This document shows positions 10,305 through 21,148 of a DNA stretch of 64,000 bases, piece after piece. Within the stretch, counting starts at the first letter, position 1. Every line of letters starts with the position of its first letter. Origin of the DNA: Kazachstania africana CBS 2517 (lineage: Eukaryota; Ascomycota; Saccharomycetes; Saccharomycetales; Saccharomycetaceae); assembly GCF_000304475.1 (NCBI RefSeq), contig NC_018943.1:1-64000 (forward strand), read 5' to 3'. The notes beneath the pieces are model-generated. The model had not been told where the DNA came from. It ran no database searches and was given only the letters and a program-made list of their open reading frames with translations. A program made the position numbers and the translations under genes.

Positions 10305-12519
10305 TCATTCTAGAAAACCGTTTAAGGCATCACTTTCTAAAGCCTTCGCAGCAGCAATCTGCTGAGAAATTTTCTTCGATGTCCCACGACCTTCGCCAAG
10401 GACGACGGCTGTATTTTTAACAAATACGAAACTGTAAAAATCAGTGATAGTCCTTTGAGTGGTGTTGTACTCTGGCAAAAATCCAAACTTATGTAATTCG
10501 GCATATAATTTACCCATGGCCATCTTATCACAAGTATCGTATAGCTCTAAGTCAGGCTATATTGTGGATTAAGTAAATCGGGTCTTGAAAAGGAGGTTTC
10601 AATTTCGTCTTTGCTGTTGTCATTATCGTCAGCATAATTTTCCAAAAGTTCCGGCTTCATTTCATCCTCATTATTCCTCCCCATGAGTTTTGTTTTGTAT
10701 TTTTTATTCTGCAATGCGTCACTTGCAGCTACTTGTTCATCAATCTTTTTATTCGTACGACGTCCACGGCCTAATGTTAAATCTGGCACATGCTTGACAG
10801 TAACAGTAGAGAAAAAGTCATTTAACCCTAATTGAATGGTGACATATTCTGGGAAGTGATTTCTTACACCCAATTCTTTGTATAAGTTGAACTTTGCAAG
10901 TTTGTCGCAAACACTTTTAATTGGAATATTAAAATCAGTGGCACTTTCTTCTTCTTCTTCTTCTTCTTCTTCTTCTTCTTCTTCTTCTTCTTCTTTTCCA
11001 CCTTTTCTCTCCTTTTTGACCTTGGGCCCAGTGTCTCTATTTAGACCGGTATCTGGAGCTTCTTTAAAAATGAAAGAGGAATATGCTTGCTCTGGGGTAC
11101 ACTTTCCTGGAAGAGTTCGTGAGTTTCCAGTGGTGTCATTTGCCAACGCCTTTTCTGCCTTAACGGATATAATAACAGGGACGTTTTCACGCTGAAGAGT
11201 TGGTTCTAACGTATGAGATATTACGTTGTTGTGAGCTTTAGCAGATACAGTTTTAGGTTCTTTTGCAAAAGTTTTAGCCTTTGCCCTGCCATTATTGGAG
11301 GCGACAGCCGTAAGCTTTTCAAGAGGGGAAGAGTTTGAAGGTCTTTTATTTGCTTTTGAAACGGTTTTGGATGGCGCTTCTGCTAAGCAAAAGTCATTTA
11401 GTTTTGTGTCAGTGTTCACTTCTACTGATNNNCAGTTCTCAATAGACATGGTTGCAGCAACGTCATTCTTCGCCGTAATAGGTGATTTGTGTAGCATTTC
11501 AGCCGTTATTTGAGAAACGATGGAAGCCACCTTTTCATTAACGGATTCCATGATTTTTCTTGTTAATAATTCTGGATCGGTATTTGCTGTGGATACTAAG
11601 TTATTTGGTGTCTTTTCAGCACTATCAACTGTTGAAAATATGGAATGCTTGGACAACAAAACTTGATCATTCAGTACTTTTTTGGATACATTGTGTTCTG
11701 TCTCTTGAGTAGTATTAGATGGGTCGCCTATACTTAAAATAGTGTCGCCCAAATGTACGCTCGAAACATATTTACCACCTATATTCTTGGAAATAAATGA
11801 TACTTCATGGTTACTTTTGTTATTTTCCAACAGTTCTATAAGTTGTTGCTTGTAATCTGAAGGGTACAGAACCTTCAAATTAGCATTCTTTAGTTGAGTA
11901 AGCTGCGCGTCACGTACTTCTGCAAGCCAAGTGATGATAGTTTTCATAGCTGGACCATCTTCATCTTGGACCAACGCTCCGATATAAGCTTTGAACCCCT
12001 CAATATTATTGAATTTCTCTGGTAGGCGTATTTTTGAAAGTAACACATTCAAAGCCTCATTAGATAGCATGGCGTTTTCTAATTTCTCCAGAGTGTTTTG
12101 TTTGCTAAAGGAAAACCTATGACATAAAATTCTGGAAAGTAAAGCTGATAACCATTTTTCACCTACGAATTCCAAATTTTCTCTGTGAAGAGGTATCATA
12201 GCCTCCAAATAAGTACTCGTTATGATTGGGAAGTCATTGTATGGGTTATGTAAATTGGAATCAAAATTGTAATAAGCAAAAATTTGGTTAAAGTCAATAG
12301 AGGCTCTTAGGTTGCTAAAATAAGAAGAAATCATAGAAGCAGGAGAGCTTGCAATAAATCTTTCGACTTCGTTGCGGCTGCTTGCATACTTTGCCAACTC
12401 GTGATTGTTTAAAGAATTTTCGTAAATTGTCCTAAGAACTTCTTCTAATTCAACACAGGCGTTTTGTAACTTGAAAAATGCCTCAACGTTGCATCAGAAG
12501 AATAAGAATCATTACTCAT
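10305..12519 (-). pseudogene. DCR1: degenerate budding-yeast Dicer
   Basis: Budding-yeast Dicers have an N-terminal domain, one RNase III domain and two dsRNA-binding domains; Rnt1 has only one dsRBD. Here a long open frame (about 12493 to 10547) carries the RNase III domain (near 12190-11960) and a dsRBD (near 10920-10690), and a second dsRBD follows in another frame (10556 to 10305). Two breaks are visible. The only sensible ATG (12519) opens a frame that must shift near 12450-12493 to reach the main frame, which itself lacks an ATG upstream. The main frame then stops at 10547 while the second dsRBD is open one frame back, sharing only 10547-10556. Catalytic acids are changed: the LEFLGD-type motif reads LEFVGE (Asp to Glu, 12158-12160), and the D-x-x-E pair of the second motif reads Glu...Lys (11999-12001 and 11990-11992). 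Three Ns lie at 11430-11432. Otherwise the frame is long and clean, so inactivation may be recent, or some breaks could be sequencing errors. Confidence 0.75.
10946..10995 (-). repeat. GAA/TTC trinucleotide repeat coding poly-Glu
   Basis: About 16-17 perfect TTC units on the plus strand (GAA on the minus strand) encode a run of about 17 Glu just before the first dsRBD of the Dicer relic. GAA repeats expand easily; length variation between strains is likely. Confidence 0.85.
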
Positions 12520-13232
12520 TTTTGATGCTTCTTACTAGTTCCAAGTTTATTACGGCTGAATGTTGGGTTCATATTTAATTTTTTTTTTTATCATCGAGGA
12601 ATAAGATATTAGACGGGTTTCTATTGAAACGTCGCCGATTTCATTCTAAACCTCATCGATATTAGTAAACGACAGAGAAACAAAGTGTGAAATATTCAAC
12701 CAATTTCTTTCGCTGTGAAATCCTGCAATGGATGCAGAGTGTGAGGGTATGTTAAAGGTGTGATTAAATGCATTTGTTGACATTTGGTGCTGAATATTTC
12801 ATGTGGACGGTCACCTAAATCATGTGGAAATTCATGCTCGGCAATTAGCACAGCAGGTCTAGGTATTAAGCAGTTAAGAAAAACATTCTTTTATATAATA
12901 ATCTTATCTCTCCTGGTCTTGTATTGTATTGGTTGTAAGTGTAGTACTCTTTACTTAAGTTCTTACCGTTGCATCATCCACTGGAATGTTTGTTAGTATT
13001 GCTTTACACTGACACTACTATATAGATTGGCAACCCTATGGAATTAGAACAAATCAAGCATTGGTAACTTTTTCCCATGAGAGACTAATTTGATATTGTT
13101 ATTCAACTTCAAGGCGAGCAACCTTGTCGGATGGAGGGTATTTACGTTTAGCTAGAGCCGCCCAAATTTCAAAGTAAAAGAATTTTAAAATCTATTGAAT
13201 AAGAAAATTAGAAATATTAAAAGTATATATGT
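12520..13232. other. intergenic between DCR1 relic and MRC1
   Basis: About 700 bp without a supported gene. A 70-codon frame at 12784-12996 has no recognisable features. Poly-T/poly-A tracts are present just upstream of the Dicer relic (about 12580-12590). No RNA gene was recognised. Confidence 0.5.
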
Positions 13233-16200
13233 TCAAGACTCAAAACTTTCATCTTGACGACTAAATAATTTACTTGTTCTGGAATTGGTATTTTTTATGT
13301 CACTTGAAGATAAATTAGCTACTTTTTTTTGGGGGGCAACCAGTTTTCTCATTTTACCCATATAAGTGATAGAAGCCTTCGAACTGCTCACACTTTTATA
13401 TGCCTTAGAAACTTTCACTGTTTTAACACCCTCCTGAAATTTATCATTAATGTCAACTGTAGCACTAAATGTTTTCATAATGGATGACGTGCCAACCCTA
13501 CTGTTCAGTAAATCATCAAAGCTATCATCATTTTCTTTATCAAAATCAGTGGGTTCCTGAGATACTGATGCTCTGGTTGTTTTGAAGCTTTTGATCGAGC
13601 TTTGTTTCTTCAGTGCCGTCAGATCCTCAATTAACTCATCATTAGCTTCAGCACGCATGCTTCTAGCTGGCGCAAATTGATCCATATCTTTACTACTGTT
13701 GAGAAAAGATAAAGTTCTCTGAACGAATTCTTCAGAAAGCATGACTTTCTTGGAGGGATTTTGGGAGGCTGCCCCTTCATTGCTGTTTGCATTTTCTTGG
13801 GTCCCATCATCTGTGGTTATGGTCCCACTTCGTTGTGGTTCAAAAACAGCGAAGGGATTTTTAACCTCCACAATGTCGTCAACCATACTTTCAAAAAATG
13901 CCTTAGATTTTGGATTCTTCACCAACGTCTCTGCTTCTCCCACTTCAAGCCTTTTTTGTCTCATCAATTCTCTTCTTTTCAAGCGATATTGCTTCAATTC
14001 ATCATCTTCTTCATCACTTAGCTCGAGATCCATAGCCCCTTTCCTCCTTTTCCTAAAACCGCCATTTTTGATATCATAAAGAATCTTTTCAACCATTTTT
14101 ATATCTGTTTCTTTATTTTCATCTGCAAGCATTTGACGTATCTCATCAGGATTGAAATTTGCCTTGGAGTAATCGTCGATCATTTTCTCAACTTCAGAAT
14201 CGTATTCATCTGACATTTCTCCATCTATACCACCAATACCATGCCATTCATCCTCTGATTCTTCTGCTTCCTCTTCTAAGAAATTAGTGATACCTTTAGC
14301 TTTCATTTCCTTTCTCTTTTTCATTTGTTTCCTCTGCCTTTCCAATTCATGTTGCTTCTTCTCTTCAATCAGCCGTATACGGTCTTTTTCTGGAATTTCT
14401 TCATCACGCTCGTCTCCACTTTCCCTACTGACTTTGAAGTTTTTACCAGATTGTTTTTCAGTGGTAATTCGTATTGGAGCCAAACTTAGATTATCACCGT
14501 ACGGCCCCAAGTTAATAGCGTTTCTATTTTGAAATAGGGAGTCATCTTTCTCTTCACGGATCTGCGCGTTATGTGACATTTTTTCATCTTCAATTTCTGT
14601 ATCAGAGTCTTCAACAATGACTTTCTTCTTTGAACGTTTTGTTTTCTCGAGTGAAAAATCGTCATAATCATTGTCGCTATCAATTGCACTCTCTTCCCCA
14701 GAGAGCTCAGATTCGTCAAGCTCATTAGCACTATGATCAAAGTCGAGATCATTTTCATCATCTTGTGCATCAGCTAATTGTTTTTCCCGTTCTTTTTCTC
14801 TTTGTCTAATTTTTTTATTTCTATTGATTTCTTGTTCTAATAAATTCTCGACTATTTTCTTTTCTTTCTCGATATCCTCTAGATTAAGACCCTTTTTTTC
14901 TATCACTTCCTTCTGATGCTCAATAATTTGTTGACGACTCGCTTTCTGTAGCTTATTAAAAAGTGTATGCAGCGTAGTTTTGCTGTCATTGGAAATCTTA
15001 ACTATCGGTCTCTTCTTGGATAACCTTGCCTTTATATCAAAAACTGTTGCTTTTGACATTTGTGAAATAGGACCCTTTTCTCCCATGCGATCAATCCCAT
15101 CTTCGTCATCAGAGTCTAGATTTAAGTCTATTTGCTGGTCAGAATTGAGTTGTCTCTTTAATTTCAGCTCATAGTTGTTTAGCCCGTGAAGTTTCGGCTT
15201 AAAAGAAGGTGAAGTTCTAGTTTTATCAGGGAGACGCTTTCCATCATTGCTTTTATCAGATGGGCTTGTGTTTTTGAGAAGCTGCACTTTTTGAGAGTCC
15301 CCCTCCGATTCTAAATTTTCCTCCTTCTCCTCATCATCACTGTCGAACTCATCAAAATACGACTCTTTAGTGAATACTATAACATTTTTTGGAGTCCGCA
15401 CATGTTGTTTATATTCAGGTATGGTTTTGGTCTTTTGGGATTCCTCAAGTTCTCTTTGAATCTCATGGATTTTCAGGGTATCTGATACAGTAGCTGAATA
15501 TGAAGTTCCTTCTGTAGTAGAATCTATTTGTGTTTTTAGAACTGCAGAAGTATCCTTTTGCGTCTTGTCCCCTTCTGGTATCGGGAGGGTTGATGCATCA
15601 TCATCAAATTCCCTCGGTATAATCTGTGTGTCTTCTGGTGTTGGATGTCTATTAAATTTATTAGTCTTGTAATCCTGGGTCGAACTAGAATAACTTATTG
15701 GTTGCGTACTATCAGTAATGCTTTGAGTTTCTTGAGTATTATAAATCCCCTGCGTAGATGCCGAGAGAACTTGGGTCATCTGGGTCGCCTGTGTATCAGC
15801 TTCGCGAGCGCTTACTACTTGTGTATCATCTTGAGTGGCAGAGTGAATTACCTGAGTCGATTGATTCACATCAGGGACATACTTGAAATAAGTTCTCGAG
15901 ACGGGGCTGAATTCCTTAGCCAGCTGGGTTGATCCGATGACTTGTGTGGGTTGCATTAATCGTAAATCATTTATATTTCCAGAGCTCTTTGTAAAAGCAT
16001 GCAATTGACCTTTGCTTGCCCTTTTCTTTGTTAATTCCAGCTGTTGTTCATGTAACTGTTGTTTTTCCCTCCTTTCTACTTCTGGAGCATCCAAATCTTC
16101 ACCTCCGCCATAAAGGTTCGAAATAAGCTGAGTTTGGGAGAAATTCATTGTGTACTGAACTACATCTTTTTCCTCGCCATCTAGTCGCTTTTTGATTCTG

Positions 16201-16358
16201 TTTAAAGTAGGATTATCAAATAAAAATCCTTCTCCAGTAAGAGCAGGCGGGTCGTTATTACTCTCAGAAGTGTCATTTTCAAGGTCATCTGAAATTTTTT
16301 TATAGGTAGTCCTCTTCTTTGGTTTTAGAGCTTGTAGATTGCCGAAAATGCCATCCAT
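13233..16358 (-). CDS. MRC1: DNA replication checkpoint mediator (Claspin family)
   Basis: Mrc1 travels with the replication fork together with Tof1-Csm3, speeds fork movement and relays the Mec1 signal to Rad53 under replication stress. The product has 1041 residues (S. cerevisiae 1096). The N-terminal third is packed with about 20 TQ/SQ dipeptides between residues about 70 and 270, the Mec1/Tel1 target cluster expected of this protein. Long acidic and Lys/Arg-rich charged segments follow, then a conserved block with DEEDDELKQYR near residues 776-786. It lies left of KRR1 on the same strand as in S. cerevisiae. Two MCB boxes lie just upstream, consistent with G1/S expression. Confidence 0.95.
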   Translation of the reverse strand: MDGIFGNLQALKPKKRTTYKKISDDLENDTSESNNDPPALTGEGFLFDNPTLNRIKKRLDGEEKDVVQYTMNFSQTQLISNLYGGGEDLDAPEVERREKQQLHEQQLELTKKRASKGQLHAFTKSSGNINDLRLMQPTQVIGSTQLAKEFSPVSRTYFKYVPDVNQSTQVIHSATQDDTQVVSAREADTQATQMTQVLSASTQGIYNTQETQSITDSTQPISYSSSTQDYKTNKFNRHPTPEDTQIIPREFDDDASTLPIPEGDKTQKDTSAVLKTQIDSTTEGTSYSATVSDTLKIHEIQRELEESQKTKTIPEYKQHVRTPKNVIVFTKESYFDEFDSDDEEKEENLESEGDSQKVQLLKNTSPSDKSNDGKRLPDKTRTSPSFKPKLHGLNNYELKLKRQLNSDQQIDLNLDSDDEDGIDRMGEKGPISQMSKATVFDIKARLSKKRPIVKISNDSKTTLHTLFNKLQKASRQQIIEHQKEVIEKKGLNLEDIEKEKKIVENLLEQEINRNKKIRQREKEREKQLADAQDDENDLDFDHSANELDESELSGEESAIDSDNDYDDFSLEKTKRSKKKVIVEDSDTEIEDEKMSHNAQIREEKDDSLFQNRNAINLGPYGDNLSLAPIRITTEKQSGKNFKVSRESGDERDEEIPEKDRIRLIEEKKQHELERQRKQMKKRKEMKAKGITNFLEEEAEESEDEWHGIGGIDGEMSDEYDSEVEKMIDDYSKANFNPDEIRQMLADENKETDIKMVEKILYDIKNGGFRKRRKGAMDLELSDEEDDELKQYRLKRRELMRQKRLEVGEAETLVKNPKSKAFFESMVDDIVEVKNPFAVFEPQRSGTITTDDGTQENANSNEGAASQNPSKKVMLSEEFVQRTLSFLNSSKDMDQFAPARSMRAEANDELIEDLTALKKQSSIKSFKTTRASVSQEPTDFDKENDDSFDDLLNSRVGTSSIMKTFSATVDINDKFQEGVKTVKVSKAYKSVSSSKASITYMGKMRKLVAPQKKVANLSSSDIKNTNSRTSKLFSRQDESFES

Positions 16359-16443
16359 ACCTCCTCAATAGTAGTGATATTTTCTCGAATGAGTAGCTTA
16401 TAATTACTTATTATACCTTTGGTCTCCTGTATAGTGGTGAGTG

Positions 16444-16479
16444 ACGCGTAGCTTTACATATTAAAAAAAGCTTACGCGT
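16444..16479 (-). promoter_or_regulatory. two MCB (MBF-binding) boxes upstream of MRC1
   Basis: ACGCGT occurs at 16444-16449 and again at 16474-16479, 86-121 bp upstream of the MRC1 start codon. ACGCGT is the core of the MluI cell-cycle box bound by Mbp1-Swi6, which drives G1/S transcription of replication genes. Two palindromic copies 30 bp apart in a 214-bp intergenic region are unlikely to be chance. Confidence 0.8.
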
Positions 16480-16572
16480 CGAATAAAAAAAATGAATATC
16501 GATGAAAGTGAAAGTTTTTATTTCCCAAATATTTAATTTACATACAATTTTTGTTTGACATATACATAATAT

Positions 16573-17634
<1,062 letters not shown>

Positions 17635-17662
17635 TTAACCTTGTGTTTGATGCTTTTTAATT

Positions 17663-17741
17663 GAGCTCATCTCAATATGAATTTTTCTACTATGAAAATT
17701 TTTCTTTTTCTTTTAAAATTTAAACTTAGCGAACCTCATCG
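17663..17741. promoter_or_regulatory. RRPE and PAC-like motifs between KRR1 and ADF1
   Basis: TGAAAATTTTTC at 17693-17704 matches the ribosomal RNA processing element. PAC-like cores flank it: GAGCTCATCTC at 17663-17673 (one mismatch to PAC) and CTCATCG at 17735-17741. This RRPE/PAC pairing is the signature of ribosome-biogenesis genes and fits KRR1. Confidence 0.6.
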
Positions 17742-17822
17742 AAATAAAAATTGATTATAGATAAATGATGGTATTATTTATATGAATACGTTCCCTCCAC
17801 ATTAGTTCAACATCTTTAAGCC

Positions 17823-18158
17823 ATGGGTAAGTCTAAAACTGCTAGACAGGCGGGTGGAAACAGAATTAAGAAGATAAAGAGCAGAAAGAATGTAATTTCT
17901 CAATCTGAGAGGAAAAAGAACAAGCTGATAGTGGAAAAATTCAATCAGCAAACGATTACAAATGTCCAAGAATTGAATAAAGACTTGAAGAAAGATAAGA
18001 GAAGACTTTCGAAGACTAAAAATGCATTAGAAACCAAGAAACTACTTCATGATCAAGCCAGAGATCATGAAGTCAAACAAAATATTGAAACTAAATTGAA
18101 AGAGACAGAAGACAGTATGTTAAAACAAATTGAAATGATTTCAGGGTTTTCATTATAA
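17823..18158 (+). CDS. ADF1: small basic nuclear protein, Adf1 (YCL058W-A)
   Basis: A 111-residue, very Lys-rich protein. The C terminus (SMLKQIEMISGFSL) and the basic N terminus beginning MGK match S. cerevisiae Adf1 (113 residues), a small transcription-repressing protein encoded antisense to FYV5. Position between KRR1 and MIC10 is the same. No open frame equivalent to FYV5 is seen on the opposite strand here, which suggests that ADF1 is the conserved coding gene of that pair. The conserved core spans roughly residues 25-111 with a probable coiled-coil or long helix. Confidence 0.9.
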   Translation: MGKSKTARQAGGNRIKKIKSRKNVISQSERKKNKLIVEKFNQQTITNVQELNKDLKKDKRRLSKTKNALETKKLLHDQARDHEVKQNIETKLKETEDSMLKQIEMISGFSL

Positions 18159-18219
18159 ATACTGAAAATGATTATATATACACACGTACAATACTGCAAC
18201 AAATTAACCTATTCCTGTT

Positions 18220-18492
18220 CTAAATTTGCACAGACCTCAAACCTGCATTTGAACGGAATATAGCATCCCCTTCTGAGTATGCCCTACCAAACCCATATCC
18301 TATTCCCAACCAAACAGGGAATGCGCGTCTCTTAAAGAATATTACCGATGTTACCACTCCTACTCCAAACCCAAGACCCACTTTCACTAGCATATTTGAC
18401 AATACCAAATCCCACTTATCATTCAAAATGGATCTATCTATACTATTATTACTGTACTCAGCAGGTTTACCAACCTTATCCTCTTCGCTCAT
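18220..18492 (-). CDS. MIC10: MICOS subunit Mic10
   Basis: Mic10 is the inner-membrane protein that bends cristae junctions in mitochondria. The 90-residue product from the ATG at 18492 (S. cerevisiae 97) has two membrane spans, each with the glycine-rich motif that drives oligomerisation (GLGFGVG and GIGYGFG), separated by the positively charged FKRRAFP loop. The conserved C terminus reads [13 protein letters not shown]. An upstream in-frame ATG would add 22 residues with no counterpart in the family, so the inner start was chosen. It is convergent with ADF1. Confidence 0.95.
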   Translation of the reverse strand: MSEEDKVGKPAEYSNNSIDRSILNDKWDLVLSNMLVKVGLGFGVGVVTSVIFFKRRAFPVWLGIGYGFGRAYSEGDAIFRSNAGLRSVQI

Positions 18493-18705
18493 CACGTAAA
18501 AGTAGCAATCTACTAATTCACTTTCTATCCGTCCTTCCAATACGTTTATCCACATCATATAAATCGAAATTCAAATTAAATCCTTATGAGAGTCGCATTC
18601 CCGTTCTAAGATTTGATTGGCCCTACAACAACAAATATACATATATACAAATATTCAAAGATTTATAACAAGGATCTCCATAATGCATTCATCCAGAGAG
18701 GATAC

Positions 18706-18888
18706 TTACGAGTCTTCTACGATATTCGTAGTCTCTTCATTAACCTGGACTTGGAAAACATTTAAACCATCACAGTAAACTTGCCCATTACCCTCTCGCA
18801 CGGTCCAAGCTACGTCCAATTTCCAAATTCTTCGGTTCTTTGTATCGTGCTGGCGTATTTTGGAACTAATGAGAGAAAGTATATACAT
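18706..18888 (-). other. uncertain small ORF, possibly spliced
   Basis: A 60-codon frame starting 12 bp from the PRD1 start on the opposite strand. The second half has a protein-like composition (Trp, Val, Asn, Cys and Gly mixed, no low complexity). The frame ends in a stop created within CTCGTAAGTAT, a plausible 5-prime splice site. A TTGTTGTTGTAG acceptor about 85 nt downstream would keep the frame open for about 15 more residues. No TACTAAC-like branch point is visible and I do not recognise the product, so it may be chance. Confidence 0.2.
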
Positions 18889-18899
18889 GAATTGAGCAC

Positions 18900-21071
18900 A
18901 TGCTTAATCGTCTTTCTCGACTTGTTATTCCTTCGAGGAAATCCTTTCTATCGTTAGTGTGTATCCCCGCCACATCGTACTTAGTGTATAATAGGCTTTA
19001 TTCGAACATGACAATTTCTGCATTTATTGCCCCTCAAGCTGCTCCATCATGGAATTGGAACCCATCTAGGTTATTATTCGACGCTGAATGTGTAATTGAT
19101 AATTCAAATAGGCTTTATGATGAACTTTCATCTCTAAAAAAGCCTACTGTCGAAAATCTCGTCAGGCCATACATGATTCATGAGAACAAGATTAGTCCCT
19201 TGATCAATAAATTGTGCTTCTTACAACATGTCTCTGAAGACCCAAAGATAAGAGAAGCTTCTCTCAAGGCTACCGAATTACTCCAGAAGTTTGAAATTGA
19301 AGCTTCCTTAAGACACGATCTTTTTTTACAATTTGATAAGATTTGGCAAGAAATCTCAGAAAAGAAGGATGATTTTGTTAAAGAGTATGATTTCGAGACT
19401 TGGAAGTTCATTGAGAAAGTTCATAAGGATTACGTCCGTTCTGGTTTGAACTTACCAGAAGACAAGAGAGAAAAAATCAAAGAAATTAAAATCAAAATTG
19501 GTAATAACTCTTTACAATATTCTAAAAATTTAGGTGAACAGAAAGAGTTGATTGCCTTCACAAGGGAAGAATTAGATGGTGTGTCTGATGCAGTCTTCGA
19601 ACAATTCGAAAAATTCATCGATGAAGAAACGGGTGAAGAGAAATTCAAAGTCACTTTCAAATATCCTGATATTTTCCCTGTCTTAAAAACTGCTAAGAAT
19701 CCAGAAACAAGAAGAAAGGCTTTCCTGGCAGATCAAAATAAGGTCCCACAAAATGAAGACCTTTTCGTGGAAACGTTAAAATTGAGAAATGAATTAGCTA
19801 CAACCCTGAATTATTCGACTTACGCCAATTACAATTTAGAAGAAAAAATGGCCAAGAGACAAGAAACTGTTTTAGATTTTTTAAATGACTTGAAGTACAG
19901 GTTGAAACCATTAGCAATGAAAGAAATTTCAATTTTGAAGGATATAAAGCAAAAAGAATGTAAGGAATTGAATCGTGAATATGACAGTCACTATTACATA
20001 TACGATCACAGGTACTATGATAACAAGTACTTGAAAGATAATTTCAATGTAGATCTGGAAGCCATCTCCGAATATTATCCATTGGAACATACTATCAATG
20101 GTATGTTGAAAATTTATGAAGAGCTATTCAAATTGAAATTTAACGAAGAAACAAAAAATAAATCAGTATGGCACGAAGATGTTAAACAACTGGCTGTCTG
20201 GAAGATGGATAATCCAGAGAAACCTGAATTTGTTGGTTGGATTTATTTTGATTTACATCCAAGGGATGGTAAATATGGCCATGCTGCCAATTTCGGTATC
20301 TCGTCCTCCTACGTAGATATCGAAACAGGAAAGAGATCATATCCAGTCACTGCATTAGTCTGTAACTTCTCAAAGTCCACAGCTACCAGACCATCGTTGT
20401 TGAAACACAATGAAATTACCACATTTTTCCATGAATTAGGTCACGGTATCCATGATTTGGTTGGTAAAAATAAATTATCTAGGTTCAATGGTCCTGGCGC
20501 TACGCCATGGGATTTTGTCGAAGCACCATCTCAAATGTTAGAATTCTGGACTTGGAACGCAAATGAACTAAAGTCCTTATCTTGCCACTATGAATCAAAT
20601 GAAAAAATTCCAGATGATTTACTCACTTCATTAATCAAAACTAAGCACGTTAATGGTGCTCTTTTTGCTTTGAGACAGCTGCATTTTGGTTTATTTGATA
20701 TGACTGTTCATACAACAAATAACGTAGAAAGTTTAAACCTGTTGAAATTATGGAATGAATTGAGAGAAGAGATTTGTTTAGTTGAGACTGGTCACGAATT
20801 ATCAAAAGGCTATGATTCCTTTGGTCATATAATGTCGGATTCTTATTCCGCTGGTTATTATGGTTATATGTGGGCCGAAGTCTTTGCAGCTGATATGTAT
20901 CATACAAAATTCTCTCCAAATCCATTAGACAGTGAAGTTGGTGTCCAATACAGAGACATTGTTTTGGCTAATGGTGGTTTATATGAAATTGCCGACAACT
21001 TACGTGATTTCTTGGGTAGAGAGCCATCAAAGAACGCATTCTTGAAGGAGCTCGGCTTAGATGCAGCTTGA
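18900..21071 (+). CDS. PRD1: saccharolysin, thimet-type zinc metallopeptidase
   Basis: Oligopeptidase of family M3 that degrades short peptides, including mitochondrial presequence-derived ones, in the cytosol and intermembrane space. The product has 723 residues (S. cerevisiae 712). The zinc motif HELGH begins at residue 511, within FFHELGHGIHDL. The N-terminal 36 residues are basic and hydrophobic like a mitochondrial presequence; an internal ATG at 19009 would remove them, so two forms are possible. It is convergent with PEX34. Confidence 0.95.
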   Translation: MLNRLSRLVIPSRKSFLSLVCIPATSYLVYNRLYSNMTISAFIAPQAAPSWNWNPSRLLFDAECVIDNSNRLYDELSSLKKPTVENLVRPYMIHENKISPLINKLCFLQHVSEDPKIREASLKATELLQKFEIEASLRHDLFLQFDKIWQEISEKKDDFVKEYDFETWKFIEKVHKDYVRSGLNLPEDKREKIKEIKIKIGNNSLQYSKNLGEQKELIAFTREELDGVSDAVFEQFEKFIDEETGEEKFKVTFKYPDIFPVLKTAKNPETRRKAFLADQNKVPQNEDLFVETLKLRNELATTLNYSTYANYNLEEKMAKRQETVLDFLNDLKYRLKPLAMKEISILKDIKQKECKELNREYDSHYYIYDHRYYDNKYLKDNFNVDLEAISEYYPLEHTINGMLKIYEELFKLKFNEETKNKSVWHEDVKQLAVWKMDNPEKPEFVGWIYFDLHPRDGKYGHAANFGISSSYVDIETGKRSYPVTALVCNFSKSTATRPSLLKHNEITTFFHELGHGIHDLVGKNKLSRFNGPGATPWDFVEAPSQMLEFWTWNANELKSLSCHYESNEKIPDDLLTSLIKTKHVNGALFALRQLHFGLFDMTVHTTNNVESLNLLKLWNELREEICLVETGHELSKGYDSFGHIMSDSYSAGYYGYMWAEVFAADMYHTKFSPNPLDSEVGVQYRDIVLANGGLYEIADNLRDFLGREPSKNAFLKELGLDAA

Positions 21072-21148
21072 TTAGAATACATAATGTGTCAAAATTACTT
21101 TTTACTACTTTTTATTATACAGTTATACACAACGCCACATAATTAAGC

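Noticed and set aside
10547..10556. Programmed frameshift as the explanation for the break before the second Dicer dsRBD
   Set aside because: The required shift is -1 (or +2), there is no slippery heptamer, and the sequence does not resemble the known +1 sites of yeast (Ty1, EST3, OAZ1 types). A second break of the same kind near the start codon makes decay or read error more likely.
13741..14079. Open frames on the plus strand across MRC1
   Set aside because: They are antisense shadows of a long, clearly recognised gene and have no domains.
16100..16125. GGTTCGAA strings resembling a tRNA B box (also near 48113 and 51576)
   Set aside because: All lie inside well-supported coding genes, and no matching A box or cloverleaf was found.
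17823..18158. FYV5 antisense to ADF1
   Set aside because: No open frame of useful length on the opposite strand, so the S. cerevisiae antisense gene is not conserved here.
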